A stretch of DNA of 10,602 nucleotides from Lachnospiraceae bacterium UBA3826. Its GTDB lineage: Bacteria; Bacillota; Clostridia; Lachnospirales; Lachnospiraceae. Shown here in pieces: positions 1 to 6,621 of the stretch; the stretch's first letter is position 1, and every line of letters begins with the position of its first letter. The stretch is taken from the NCBI GenBank assembly GCA_002393095.1, contig DGII01000009.1:1-10602 (forward strand), in the 5' to 3' direction. Both the position numbers and the translations under genes were made by a program. The notes under the pieces were generated by a model. That model did no database searches. It worked only from the letters and a program-made list of their open reading frames with translations, and was not told the origin of the DNA.

Positions 1-1
1 G

Positions 2-1219
2 TATGCCTTCAATAAATCCCATGCGGCATGCTATGCAGTAGTGGCTTTCCAGACCGCTTACCTTAAGCGCTATTATCCCGTGGAATTCATGGCGGCATTA
101 ATGACATCAGTTATAGACAATCCGGGGAAGGTATCGGAGTATATCCTCACATGTCGTCAGATGGGTATAGAATTATTACCGCCTGATGTCAACGAAGGCG
201 CAAGCGGTTTTGCCGTAAGCGGAGGAAGGATAAGATATGCCCTCAATGCCATCAAGGGAGTAGGCAATAATATCATAGACGCGATAGTAAGCGAGCGTAA
301 GTTAAGAGGAAAATACAGCTCACTTGAGGATTTCATCACACGTAATGCTACAGGCGAGCTTAACAAGAGGGTTATAGAGAATTTCATCAAGGCGGGAGCA
401 TTCGACAGCTTCGGAGGTACGCGCAAGCAGTATATGAGCATATATGTGACCGTTATGGACCATATACTCGGAGACCTCAAGAATAACATGGCGGGACAGA
501 TATCCCTCTTTGATATCGTGGATGATGAGAGCAGATCAGAATTCGATATACATCTGCCCGATGTGGGGGAATACACCAAGGAGCTTAAGCTTGCCTTTGA
601 GAAGGAGGTACTCGGTATATATGTAAGCGGACATCCCTTAGAGGAACAGGAGGAGCTGTGGCGCAAGAATATCACCAATATGGCTACGGACCTTTTCTAT
701 ATGGAGGATGATACCCGCAAGGGCATGAAGGTGAAGGAAGGTGAGTTCATAACACTGGGAGGGATCATAAGTGACAGATCCGTCAAGTATACCAAGAATA
801 ATCAGCCCATGGCGTTCTTAAGCTTAGAGGATCTGACGGGAACGATAGAGTGTATCGTATTCCCTAAGGTATATGAGAAGTATAATGAGCTGATAGCCAT
901 AGACAATAAGGTGTTCATAAAAGGAAGAGTAAGCGCCGGAGATGAGGAGGACGGTAAGCTTATAGCCGATACGATCACTCTTTTTGATATGATACCACGT
1001 AAGCTCTGGCTTAAGTTCGGTACTATGGAGGATTATAACGGGATCGAACCTAAGCTTATGGATAAGCTTAAGTTATCTGACGGAAGAGACAGTGTGGTAA
1101 TATACATAGCATCCACCAGACAGAAAAAGGAACTCGGAGCGGCTATGTCGGTGGATGGAGAGGCAATTAAGGACGAGCTTGCGGGAATGCTCGGTGCGGA
1201 TAATGTAAGACTTGTATGA
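2..1219 (+). CDS. dnaE: DNA polymerase III alpha subunit, C-terminal part (5' end outside window)
   Basis: This is the 3' portion (405 codons plus stop) of the replicative polymerase subunit that extends DNA at the fork. The frame is open from base 2 and enters in a conserved polymerase block containing AFNKSHAACYA. It continues with a block ending in FMAALMTSV, which is characteristic of DnaE. A helix-hairpin-helix region follows at about residues 79-145 of the visible part (core ALNAIKGVGNNII). An OB-fold nucleic-acid-binding domain lies at about 250-313 (from ITLGGIISD to KVFIKGRVS). The rest is a poorly conserved tail ending with TGA at 1217-1219. The polymerase catalytic aspartates and PHP domain must lie upstream of the window. 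The family is usually about 1,150 residues, so roughly a third is seen. An internal GTG at 41 is not a real start, because homology runs through it. pfkA follows after 90 bases. Confidence 0.97.
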   Translation, partial: YAFNKSHAACYAVVAFQTAYLKRYYPVEFMAALMTSVIDNPGKVSEYILTCRQMGIELLPPDVNEGASGFAVSGGRIRYALNAIKGVGNNIIDAIVSERKLRGKYSSLEDFITRNATGELNKRVIENFIKAGAFDSFGGTRKQYMSIYVTVMDHILGDLKNNMAGQISLFDIVDDESRSEFDIHLPDVGEYTKELKLAFEKEVLGIYVSGHPLEEQEELWRKNITNMATDLFYMEDDTRKGMKVKEGEFITLGGIISDRSVKYTKNNQPMAFLSLEDLTGTIECIVFPKVYEKYNELIAIDNKVFIKGRVSAGDEEDGKLIADTITLFDMIPRKLWLKFGTMEDYNGIEPKLMDKLKLSDGRDSVVIYIASTRQKKELGAAMSVDGEAIKDELAGMLGADNVRLV

Positions 1220-1231
1220 TAGTATAAAATC

Positions 1232-1260
1232 TTGCATTAAGAACGACCTTGTTTTACAAT
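1232..1260 (+). promoter_or_regulatory. Likely sigma-A promoter for pfkA
   Basis: Just after the dnaE stop there is a -35 box TTGCAT (1232-1237), a 17-base spacer and a -10 box TACAAT (1255-1260, five of six consensus bases). The -35 matches only its TTG. A transcript would start near 1267, giving a leader of about 43 bases before the pfkA ATG at 1310. The ribosome-binding site GAGAGG is at 1299-1304. I see no terminator hairpin between dnaE and pfkA, so read-through from dnaE is also possible. Confidence 0.5.
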
Positions 1261-1309
1261 TAATACGTTAGCAGATAGAAACGGACAGAGTCCGGTATGA
1301 GAGGTAATT

Positions 1310-2299
1310 ATGTCAGACGAGATAAAGACAATAGGAGTATTGACAAGCGGCGGTGATGCGCCGGGTATGAATGCGGCTATAAGAGCAGTTGTACGCAAGG
1401 CTATCGCAAGAGGTATAAAGGTTAAGGGTATCAAGAAGGGATACATGGGGCTTCTCAATGAGGAGATAATGGACATGGATTCTCACAGTGTATCCGATGT
1501 GATCCAGAGAGGCGGAACGATACTGGGAACTGCCAGATGTAAGGAGTTCACCACTGAGGAGGGTCAGAAGAAGGGTGCAGATGTATGTCGTAAGTACGGT
1601 ATAGACGGTGTGGTTGTGATCGGAGGAGACGGCTCATACAGAGGAGCCCAGGCTTTGTCCAAGCAGGGCATCAATACCATAGGGATACCCGGAACCATAG
1701 ATCTGGATATATCATGTACGGATTATACTATAGGCTTTGATACGGCTGTCAATACTGCCATGGAAGCCATTGATAAGGTAAGGGACACATCTTCATCCCA
1801 TGAGAGATGCTCTATAATAGAGGTTATGGGTCGTAATGCGGGATATATAGCATTGTGGTGCGGCGTGGCTAACGGTGCGGAGGATATACTGCTCCCTGAG
1901 AAGTATGATTTCAATGAGCAGAATATCATCAACAATATCATTAATAACCGTAAAAGAGGCAAGACCCACCACCTTATAATCAACGCCGAGGGTATCGGAC
2001 ATTCCACATCCATGGCAAGGCGTATTGAGGCAGCTACAGGAATAGAGACCAGAGCTACGATACTGGGTTATATGCAGCGCGGCGGAAGTCCCACCTGTAA
2101 GGACAGATACTTTGCATCCATAATGGGTGCATACGCTGCAGATATCCTCTGTGACGGCAAGACCAACAGGGTGGTTGCCGTAAGGCACGGAGAGTTCACG
2201 GACTATGATATAGATGAGGCACTTGCGATGCAGAAGGATATACCGGAGTATGAGTATGAAGTGAGCAGACTCCTGTCGGTATCTACTAAAACGGTATAG
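1310..2299 (+). CDS. pfkA: ATP-dependent 6-phosphofructokinase
   Basis: This cytoplasmic glycolytic enzyme phosphorylates fructose 6-phosphate to fructose 1,6-bisphosphate. The 329-residue length fits the bacterial PfkA family. The nucleotide-binding TSGGDAPGMN is at residues 12-21 and GGDGS at 105-109. The catalytic loop PGTIDLD is at 127-133, with D131 as the expected base. The substrate-binding VMGR is near 172-175 and a conserved block, GYMQRGGSP, is at 253-261. Glycine in GGDGS and in PGTID (rather than the Asp and Lys of PPi-dependent enzymes) points to ATP as phosphate donor; this is known family logic. One oddity is that the usual TIDND reads TIDLD, with leucine at 132. The ATG at 1310 is preceded by GAGAGG with 5 bases spacing. 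The RNA methyltransferase gene begins 2 bases after the stop, so the two are probably co-transcribed and translationally coupled. Confidence 0.96.
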   Translation: MSDEIKTIGVLTSGGDAPGMNAAIRAVVRKAIARGIKVKGIKKGYMGLLNEEIMDMDSHSVSDVIQRGGTILGTARCKEFTTEEGQKKGADVCRKYGIDGVVVIGGDGSYRGAQALSKQGINTIGIPGTIDLDISCTDYTIGFDTAVNTAMEAIDKVRDTSSSHERCSIIEVMGRNAGYIALWCGVANGAEDILLPEKYDFNEQNIINNIINNRKRGKTHHLIINAEGIGHSTSMARRIEAATGIETRATILGYMQRGGSPTCKDRYFASIMGAYAADILCDGKTNRVVAVRHGEFTDYDIDEALAMQKDIPEYEYEVSRLLSVSTKTV

Positions 2300-2301
2300 T
2301 T

Positions 2302-3108
2302 ATGTTGACTAATGCAGAGATCAAAGAGATAAGAAAGCTTAATGAGAGATCCAAGGCTCGCCGTGAGGCGGGCCTCTTTGTGACAGAGGGGCCCAAGCTT
2401 TTCATGGAAGCACCCTTGGAGTGGGTTAAGAAGATATACGTGACAGAAGAATTCTTAGAGGGGCTTAAGGACGGTAGGGAAGGTTCTCTTAAGATAAGCG
2501 ATATGATAAGCTGGATGGAGCATGAGGTTATCACTGCTGATCAGCTTAAGAAGATATCGGATACTCAGACACCTCAGGGCATACTCTGTGTGATGGAACA
2601 GCCGCAATACAGCCTTGATGACATTATAAAAAAAGAGGATAAGCATAAGCTTATCATGATACTGGAGGATATTCAGGACCCGGGTAATCTGGGAACCATA
2701 TTCAGAACGGCTGAGGGAGCCGGAGCATCGGGAATAGTATTAAGCAGCGGTTGTGTGGATATATATAATCCCAAGACCATAAGATCCACCATGGGTTCTA
2801 TATACCGGATGCCATTTATCTGCACTAAGGACCTTAAGGGAACGATATCCGATATCCAAAAAGAGGGAATAAAGGTATATGCCGCACACTTAGACGGCAG
2901 TGAGTACTATGATGAGATAGAATATACGGACAGTGCCTTCCTTATCGGCAACGAGGGCAACGGTCTTACGGATGAGACCGCGTCATATGCTGATATAAGA
3001 ATAAAGATACCGATGGAAGGAGAGCTTGAAAGTCTCAACGCCGCTGTCGCGGCGTCGATCCTTATGTATAATCATTATATATCTAATAGAATACATGAGC
3101 ACCGATAA
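2302..3108 (+). CDS. TrmH/SpoU-family RNA 2'-O-ribose methyltransferase
   Basis: A SAM-dependent methyltransferase of the SPOUT (trefoil-knot) class that methylates ribose 2'-OH in rRNA or tRNA. The exact target cannot be read from sequence. It has 268 residues. An N-terminal L7Ae-like substrate-binding domain lies at about 9-105. The SpoU domain at about 117-257 carries all three family motifs: motif 1 DIQDPGNLGTIFRTAEG at 123-139 (N129 and R135), motif 2 LIGNEGNGL at 214-222 (E218), and motif 3 around IPMEGELESLNAAVA at 236-250. The catalytic set therefore looks intact. The ATG at 2302 follows the pfkA TAG by 2 bases and lacks a strong ribosome-binding site, so translational coupling to pfkA is likely. 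Its last 26 bases overlap the 3' end of the convergent hydrolase gene. RlmB-like or YsgA-like names are possible, but I do not choose between them. Confidence 0.93.
   Translation: MLTNAEIKEIRKLNERSKARREAGLFVTEGPKLFMEAPLEWVKKIYVTEEFLEGLKDGREGSLKISDMISWMEHEVITADQLKKISDTQTPQGILCVMEQPQYSLDDIIKKEDKHKLIMILEDIQDPGNLGTIFRTAEGAGASGIVLSSGCVDIYNPKTIRSTMGSIYRMPFICTKDLKGTISDIQKEGIKVYAAHLDGSEYYDEIEYTDSAFLIGNEGNGLTDETASYADIRIKIPMEGELESLNAAVAASILMYNHYISNRIHEHR
3038..3055. other. GC-rich 7-bp hairpin near convergent gene ends
   Basis: The arms ACGCCGC (3038-3044) and GCGGCGT (3049-3055) pair perfectly around the loop TGTC. It lies inside motif 3 of the methyltransferase gene and 28 bases past the stop of the opposite-strand hydrolase gene, about where a 3' end of that transcript could be. 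No T-tract follows on either strand, so it is not a classical intrinsic terminator. Alanine-rich codons may explain it by chance. Confidence 0.3.
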
Positions 3109-4189
3109 CGATGCCATTCTGTCCTGTCCAGCGTCTGAAGTGAGTTGCGGTACCTACGTTGGTAGCACCTGCTATAGCTTCTCTTGCAGCCTGTAAGCAC
3201 GAATCGGGCACACCCATCTGAACCCTTGTAGCCACCTTGCCGCTCATGGCAGGAGTAAACTGTCCGGAAGCGTATATAACGCTTGATATGGTGTTGGGAT
3301 AAGCGGCGCTCCTGACTCTGTTCATGACTACACTTGCTACGGCCAGCTTGCCCTCATAAGGCTGATTACCGGCTTCGCAGTATACCAATGCACCAAGCAG
3401 CGTCTCATCGGTGGCACCGACTGCCACAGGTCCGAGATTGGCTATAAGCTTGGCCTTCTCTTCCTTCTCACGACGGTCACGTTCCTTGATCTCTTCGTAT
3501 GTCTCTCCGGAATCGACAGAGAATGTGATATCCAGGTAATCAGCGGACAAAAAGCCCTCCTCGCCTTCGAAATCAATAGCGATCCAGTTCTCATCCGAAT
3601 GATCGAGTATAACCTCTATCTGATCACCCTGCTTCACAAGACCCCATACACCCGAATCCTCGGAAGCCTCCATCCTCACACGAAGAGCATCTGCCGTAAC
3701 CTTAGCCAAGGTAATGCCAACGTCCTGTGCAAGAGCCTCAGCCTCTTCGTCAAAGAGCAGGTAGTCGTTGCTGCACCAGCCTATTAAGTTGCCTGATCTG
3801 ATCTTAGTCCAATTCCCGTTTCTGTCAAGGATCGTACCACCGCAGTCCGCATACAGCAGACCAACCTTGGCAGAGTCCTCACTGGGCTCTTCGCGTACAT
3901 TAAGTGATTGATGTACATTCGCCATGACGAGATCGGACTGATGGGAGGCCGGATCGTCCGAATCCTCGGACCCTTCATCCTCCGAACCCTTATCCGGTGA
4001 CTCTATAGAGTCAAGATCCGCAACCCTGTCAAGAGAATCAAGTACCTTCGCTGCTCCGACATTAAGCTCAGAGAGCGAGTACCTGCTTGTTGCGGCCATC
4101 ACGACGTTAGACTTGACCATACTTAGAACCGATATCCCCACAATAGTTCCGGCAAGCCCGCGAAGAAGCCTTTTGCTTCTTCTGTTCAT
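3083..4189 (-). CDS. Secreted cell-wall hydrolase: signal peptide, two SH3-type domains, SleB-type catalytic domain
   Basis: A predicted exported peptidoglycan hydrolase of 368 residues. The N-terminus is a signal peptide: basic RRSKRLLR, a hydrophobic core at about 11-30, and a likely cleavage after VMA at residue 32. An acidic Ser/Asp/Glu linker (about 60-86) follows. Next come two bacterial SH3-type domains at about 88-146 (SLNVREEPSEDS) and 161-224 (ALRVRMEASEDS). A charged, probably helical spacer spans about 230-248. The SleB/CwlJ-type hydrolase domain occupies about 261-368, with the catalytic-type glutamate E272 in YCEAGNQ and the family ending HFRRW...IGAHVFY. SleB is known for spore cortex lysis, but the family also occurs in species not known to sporulate, so a role in vegetative wall remodelling is equally possible. 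The start has GGAG at 4199-4202, 9 bases upstream. It is the only minus-strand gene here. Confidence 0.9.
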   Translation of the reverse strand: MNRRSKRLLRGLAGTIVGISVLSMVKSNVVMAATSRYSLSELNVGAAKVLDSLDRVADLDSIESPDKGSEDEGSEDSDDPASHQSDLVMANVHQSLNVREEPSEDSAKVGLLYADCGGTILDRNGNWTKIRSGNLIGWCSNDYLLFDEEAEALAQDVGITLAKVTADALRVRMEASEDSGVWGLVKQGDQIEVILDHSDENWIAIDFEGEEGFLSADYLDITFSVDSGETYEEIKERDRREKEEKAKLIANLGPVAVGATDETLLGALVYCEAGNQPYEGKLAVASVVMNRVRSAAYPNTISSVIYASGQFTPAMSGKVATRVQMGVPDSCLQAAREAIAGATNVGTATHFRRWTGQNGIVIGAHVFY

Positions 4190-4241
4190 AGTTTTTCACT
4201 CCATTTTATGTATTATCAAAAGCTGACTTTTAAACAACATA

Positions 4242-4257
4242 GTTAAGAAATCTTAAC
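4242..4257. repeat. 16-base perfect inverted repeat over the hydrolase -10 box, candidate operator
   Basis: GTTAAGA at 4242-4248 and TCTTAAC at 4251-4257 form two 7-base arms around AA. The repeat covers the minus-strand -10 box (4250-4255), where a bound repressor would block RNA polymerase. The binding protein is unknown. AT-rich composition raises the odds of chance, but the symmetry is complete over 14 arm bases. Confidence 0.45.
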
Positions 4258-4278
4258 AAATTATGACGTAATTGTCAA
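4250..4278 (-). promoter_or_regulatory. Likely sigma-A promoter for the SleB-type hydrolase gene
   Basis: Read on the minus strand there is a perfect -35 box TTGACA (complement of 4273-4278), a 17-base spacer and a -10 box TAAGAT (complement of 4250-4255). The -10 is extended, since TG sits one base upstream of it (TGTTAAGAT). Transcription would begin near 4244, giving a leader of about 55 bases. The -10 lies inside a perfect inverted repeat (4242-4257). A second minus-strand TTGACA (4286-4291) has no matching -10. Confidence 0.6.
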
Positions 4279-4294
4279 ATCCACCTGTCAAATC
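4273..4294. repeat. 9-base direct repeat (TGTCAAATC), 13-base period, between divergent promoters
   Basis: TGTCAAATC occurs at 4273-4281 and again at 4286-4294, separated by CACC. The first copy holds the hydrolase gene's -35 box on the minus strand. The second ends 3 bases before the argF -35 box. The position could suit a regulator acting on both genes. It does not resemble the known arginine-repressor box. Confidence 0.45.
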
Positions 4295-4297
4295 GAC

Positions 4298-4326
4298 TTG
4301 TAACAGCCGCGAAAATGTTGTAAAAT
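4298..4326 (+). promoter_or_regulatory. Likely sigma-A promoter for argF and the genes behind it
   Basis: The -35 box TTGTAA (4298-4303, four of six consensus bases), a 17-base spacer and the -10 box TAAAAT (4321-4326, five of six) precede argF. Transcription would start near 4333, leaving a leader of about 31 bases with the ribosome-binding site GAAAGGA at 4345-4351. I saw no convincing promoter between argF and the end of the glycosyltransferase gene, so this may drive the whole argF-to-glycosyltransferase run. Confidence 0.55.
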
Positions 4327-4363
4327 TGGGGAAAATACTGTTTTGAAAGGATGTAATATATAT

Positions 4364-5356
4364 ATGGATCTTAAAGGAAGACATTTTCTTAAATTGCTGG
4401 ATTATACGCCGGAGGAGATAGAGTATCTGGTAGATCTTGCGTCGGATCTTAAGTTCATGAAGAAGAAGGGTGTTCTGGTGGATAAGTTAAGGGGCAAGAA
4501 CATCGCTCTGATATTCGAGAAGACCAGTACACGTACCAGATGTTCTTTTGAGGTGGCTGCACATGATCTGGGAATGGGAACGACATATCTTGATCCCAAG
4601 AGCTCACAGATAGGCAAGAAGGAGAGCATAGCCGATACCGCAAGAGTGCTCGGCGGAATGTTCGATGGTATAGAGTACAGAGGATACGGACAGGAGATCG
4701 TGGAGGAACTGGCCAAGTATGCGGGTGTGCCGGTGTGGAACGGACTTACCAACGAATTCCATCCTACCCAGATGATAGCGGATCTTCTGACGATCAAGGA
4801 AGAACTCGGACGCATCAAGGGTGTAAGAGTTGTATATATGGGTGATGCAAGATACAACATGGCTAATTCATGGATGGTGACCTGCGCGAAGATGGGTATG
4901 CATCTTACACTTTGCTCCAATAAGGCATATTTCCCCGATAAGGAGCTTACCAAGACCTGCATGGACATAGCTGCCACAACAGGAGGAAGCATAACCTTAA
5001 CGGATGATGCCATAGACGGTACAAGGGATAAGGATGTGGTATACACGGATGTATGGGTATCCATGGGTGAACCGGATGAGGCATGGGAGGAGCGTATAAG
5101 AGACCTGTCGCCTTATCAGGTCAATAAGGCTGTTATGGACAGAGCCGGCAAGGATGCAATATTCATGCACTGTCTGCCGGCATTCCACGACCTGAAGACG
5201 GAGATAGGCAGGGAGAAGGGTGAGCAATTCGGATTCACGGAGCTTGAGGTTACGGATGAGGTATTCGAGTCGGCACAGTCTGTTGTCTTTAAGGAAGCCG
5301 AGAACAGGATGCATACCATTAAGGCTATAATGGCAGCCACAATGGGAGCTTTCTGA
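4364..5356 (+). CDS. argF: Ornithine carbamoyltransferase
   Basis: This cytoplasmic enzyme makes citrulline and phosphate from ornithine and carbamoyl phosphate (arginine synthesis). The same fold also serves arginine breakdown, and the sequence alone does not settle the direction. It has 330 residues, normal for the family. The carbamoyl-phosphate-binding STRTR is at 55-59 and HPTQ at 133-136. The ornithine-side motif VSMGEP is at 232-237. HCLPAFHD at 269-276 contains the conserved cysteine characteristic of ornithine rather than aspartate transcarbamoylases. I chose ATG 4364 because homology begins at MDLKGRHFL; an in-frame TTG at 4343 overlaps the ribosome-binding site. GAAAGGA lies 12 bases upstream, which is slightly long. 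No other arginine gene is in view. birA follows after 48 bases with no terminator. Confidence 0.95.
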   Translation: MDLKGRHFLKLLDYTPEEIEYLVDLASDLKFMKKKGVLVDKLRGKNIALIFEKTSTRTRCSFEVAAHDLGMGTTYLDPKSSQIGKKESIADTARVLGGMFDGIEYRGYGQEIVEELAKYAGVPVWNGLTNEFHPTQMIADLLTIKEELGRIKGVRVVYMGDARYNMANSWMVTCAKMGMHLTLCSNKAYFPDKELTKTCMDIAATTGGSITLTDDAIDGTRDKDVVYTDVWVSMGEPDEAWEERIRDLSPYQVNKAVMDRAGKDAIFMHCLPAFHDLKTEIGREKGEQFGFTELEVTDEVFESAQSVVFKEAENRMHTIKAIMAATMGAF

Positions 5357-5404
5357 TGATCAGGATATAAGGCACTGTAATAAGCTTAACAGGTACAGAG
5401 GGTC

Positions 5405-6241
5405 ATGGGCAAGATAAGATGTAAGACATCTTTTATCGGAAAACAGAATATATGGCTTGACAGAACGGATTCCACCAACGAGGTCATCAAGCGCCTTTTG
5501 CGTGACGGACAGACCATAGAGGGAGAACTGGGCAGGCTTAACCGCATGATAGAGGGCAGCACCCATAACGGGCTGACAGTTGTGGCCGATCATCAGACAA
5601 AAGGCAAGGGCAGAAGCGGAAGAGAATGGGTGGATGAGATAGGAAGCAACATCGCAATGTCTGTGCTCCTGCAACCCGGATTCGGTTCGGAGAGCATATC
5701 AATGCTGACACTTGTGTCAGCTATGGCCGTAGCATCCATGATAAGGGAGAAGACAAAGCTTAAGCCTTTTATAAAGTGGCCTAATGATGTGCTCGTAGGT
5801 AATCGTAAGGTCTGCGGGATACTTACTGAGCTTGTGGTAGCACAGGGACAGTATTGTGTGATAGTAGGTATAGGAGTCAATGTCAATCAGGCATACATAC
5901 CGGATGAGCTGACTGACAAGGCAACATCTCTTCTTATCGAATCGGAGGGCTGCATCCCGTATGACAGGGCGGAACTTGTGGATTCCATACTTGAGAATCT
6001 GGAACGCTATTATAATATATTCGGTAATAAAGGGGATATGACCGACCTTATGGACGAATACAACAGTCAGCTTGTCAATATAGATAAGCAGGTCAAGGTT
6101 ATGGACCCTTCGGAGGATATAGAGGGTATTGCCAGAGGGATAGACGATAAAGGCAAGCTGATAGTACAGACACCGGACGGAGAGCTTCATCATATATATG
6201 CGGGCGAGGTATCGGTGCGAGGATTGTACGGATATGTATAA
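5405..6241 (+). CDS. birA: Biotin--[acetyl-CoA-carboxylase] ligase, without regulatory DNA-binding domain
   Basis: Activates biotin with ATP to biotinyl-AMP and attaches it to lysine of biotin carrier proteins such as those of acyl-CoA carboxylases. It has 278 residues. DSTN is at 22-25, the biotinyl-AMP loop GKGRSGREW at 67-75, KWPND at 124-128 with the expected catalytic lysine K124, and GIGVNVN at 155-161. A small C-terminal SH3-like domain covers about 225-278 (GEVSVRG at 267-273). There is no N-terminal winged helix, so it should not act as the biotin repressor. The stretch between DSTN and the GKGR loop is about 17 residues longer than in E. coli BirA. The ATG at 5405 is the only plausible start, since a stop lies in frame at 5387. 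AGAGGG is only 2 bases away; AGG at 5391 is the alternative site. The next gene overlaps its stop. Confidence 0.93.
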   Translation: MGKIRCKTSFIGKQNIWLDRTDSTNEVIKRLLRDGQTIEGELGRLNRMIEGSTHNGLTVVADHQTKGKGRSGREWVDEIGSNIAMSVLLQPGFGSESISMLTLVSAMAVASMIREKTKLKPFIKWPNDVLVGNRKVCGILTELVVAQGQYCVIVGIGVNVNQAYIPDELTDKATSLLIESEGCIPYDRAELVDSILENLERYYNIFGNKGDMTDLMDEYNSQLVNIDKQVKVMDPSEDIEGIARGIDDKGKLIVQTPDGELHHIYAGEVSVRGLYGYV

Positions 6242-6602
6242 TACGGATAATAAAGACAACACAGACAATATAGTGCTCTGCGGAGCCAATGCGTATGAAC
6301 AGAAGTACTATTTTAATAAGGATTTTGACAGACTGCCTCAGTCCATTAAGGATGAACTGCATATAATATGCGTGCTCTTCACGGAAGAGGTTGGAGGGAT
6401 ATTCACCATGGGATTTGAGGAGGACGGTGAACTCATCTTCACAACTCAGGCGGCAGATGAGGATTACCTCTATGATGAGATAGGAGCAGGACTTCTAATA
6501 CGCAAGATCAAGGATACCAAGCAGGAACTGCTGCAAGGGCTCTCTCTCTATTACAGGGTGATCATGCTGCATGAGAATATAGACATAAGTGAACTTGAAT
6601 AA
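6234..6602 (+). CDS. Conserved protein of unknown function (possibly DUF6145 family)
   Basis: A 122-residue, acidic, soluble-looking protein without signal peptide or membrane segment. It begins with an Asn/Asp-rich tail (1-12). A conserved-looking core follows (CGANAYEQKYYFN, then LPQSIKDELHIICVLFTE). An alternating strand pattern, GGIFTMGFEEDGELIFTT, leads to a C-terminal helical part ending in DISELE. I recall similar small proteins at the same position (birA to coaX) in Lachnospiraceae and believe the family is DUF6145, but could not check this. The ATG at 6234 overlaps the birA stop by 8 bases and has GAGGA at 6219-6223, 10 bases upstream. An earlier in-frame ATG at 6198 would add 12 unlikely residues. 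Function is unknown. Tight coupling to two cofactor genes is the only hint. Confidence 0.8.
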   Translation: MYNTDNKDNTDNIVLCGANAYEQKYYFNKDFDRLPQSIKDELHIICVLFTEEVGGIFTMGFEEDGELIFTTQAADEDYLYDEIGAGLLIRKIKDTKQELLQGLSLYYRVIMLHENIDISELE

Positions 6603-6621
6603 GAACAGGAGATACGGAAAT

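Noticed and set aside
1220..1309. Terminator or riboswitch between dnaE and pfkA
   Set aside because: No stable stem or T-tract was seen. The gap holds only a plausible promoter and a ribosome-binding site.
4258..4300. Arginine-repressor box upstream of argF
   Set aside because: The repeat TGTCAAATC is a direct repeat and lacks the TGAAT/ATTCA inverted symmetry of known ARG boxes.
4343..4363. TTG start for argF, seven codons upstream
   Set aside because: It overlaps the GAAAGGA ribosome-binding site, and homology starts at the ATG at 4364.
4402..5064. A 220-codon open frame on the minus strand opposite argF
   Set aside because: It lies wholly antisense to a well-supported enzyme gene. Its translation is Ser/Ile/Leu-rich without recognisable motifs, as expected of a shadow frame in this codon usage.
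5353..5381. Possible promoter in the argF-birA gap (TGTAAT at 5376-5381)
   Set aside because: The -10 is fair, but no acceptable -35 lies 16-18 bases upstream.
6198..6233. Upstream ATG for the small protein after birA
   Set aside because: It would add a Arg/Cys-rich 12-residue peptide read out of birA's frame. The ATG at 6234 has a well-placed GAGGA.
5717..6289. A 190-codon minus-strand open frame across the birA end
   Set aside because: Antisense to birA and the following gene. The Tyr/Ile/Leu-rich, low-information translation has no ribosome-binding site or homology I recognise.
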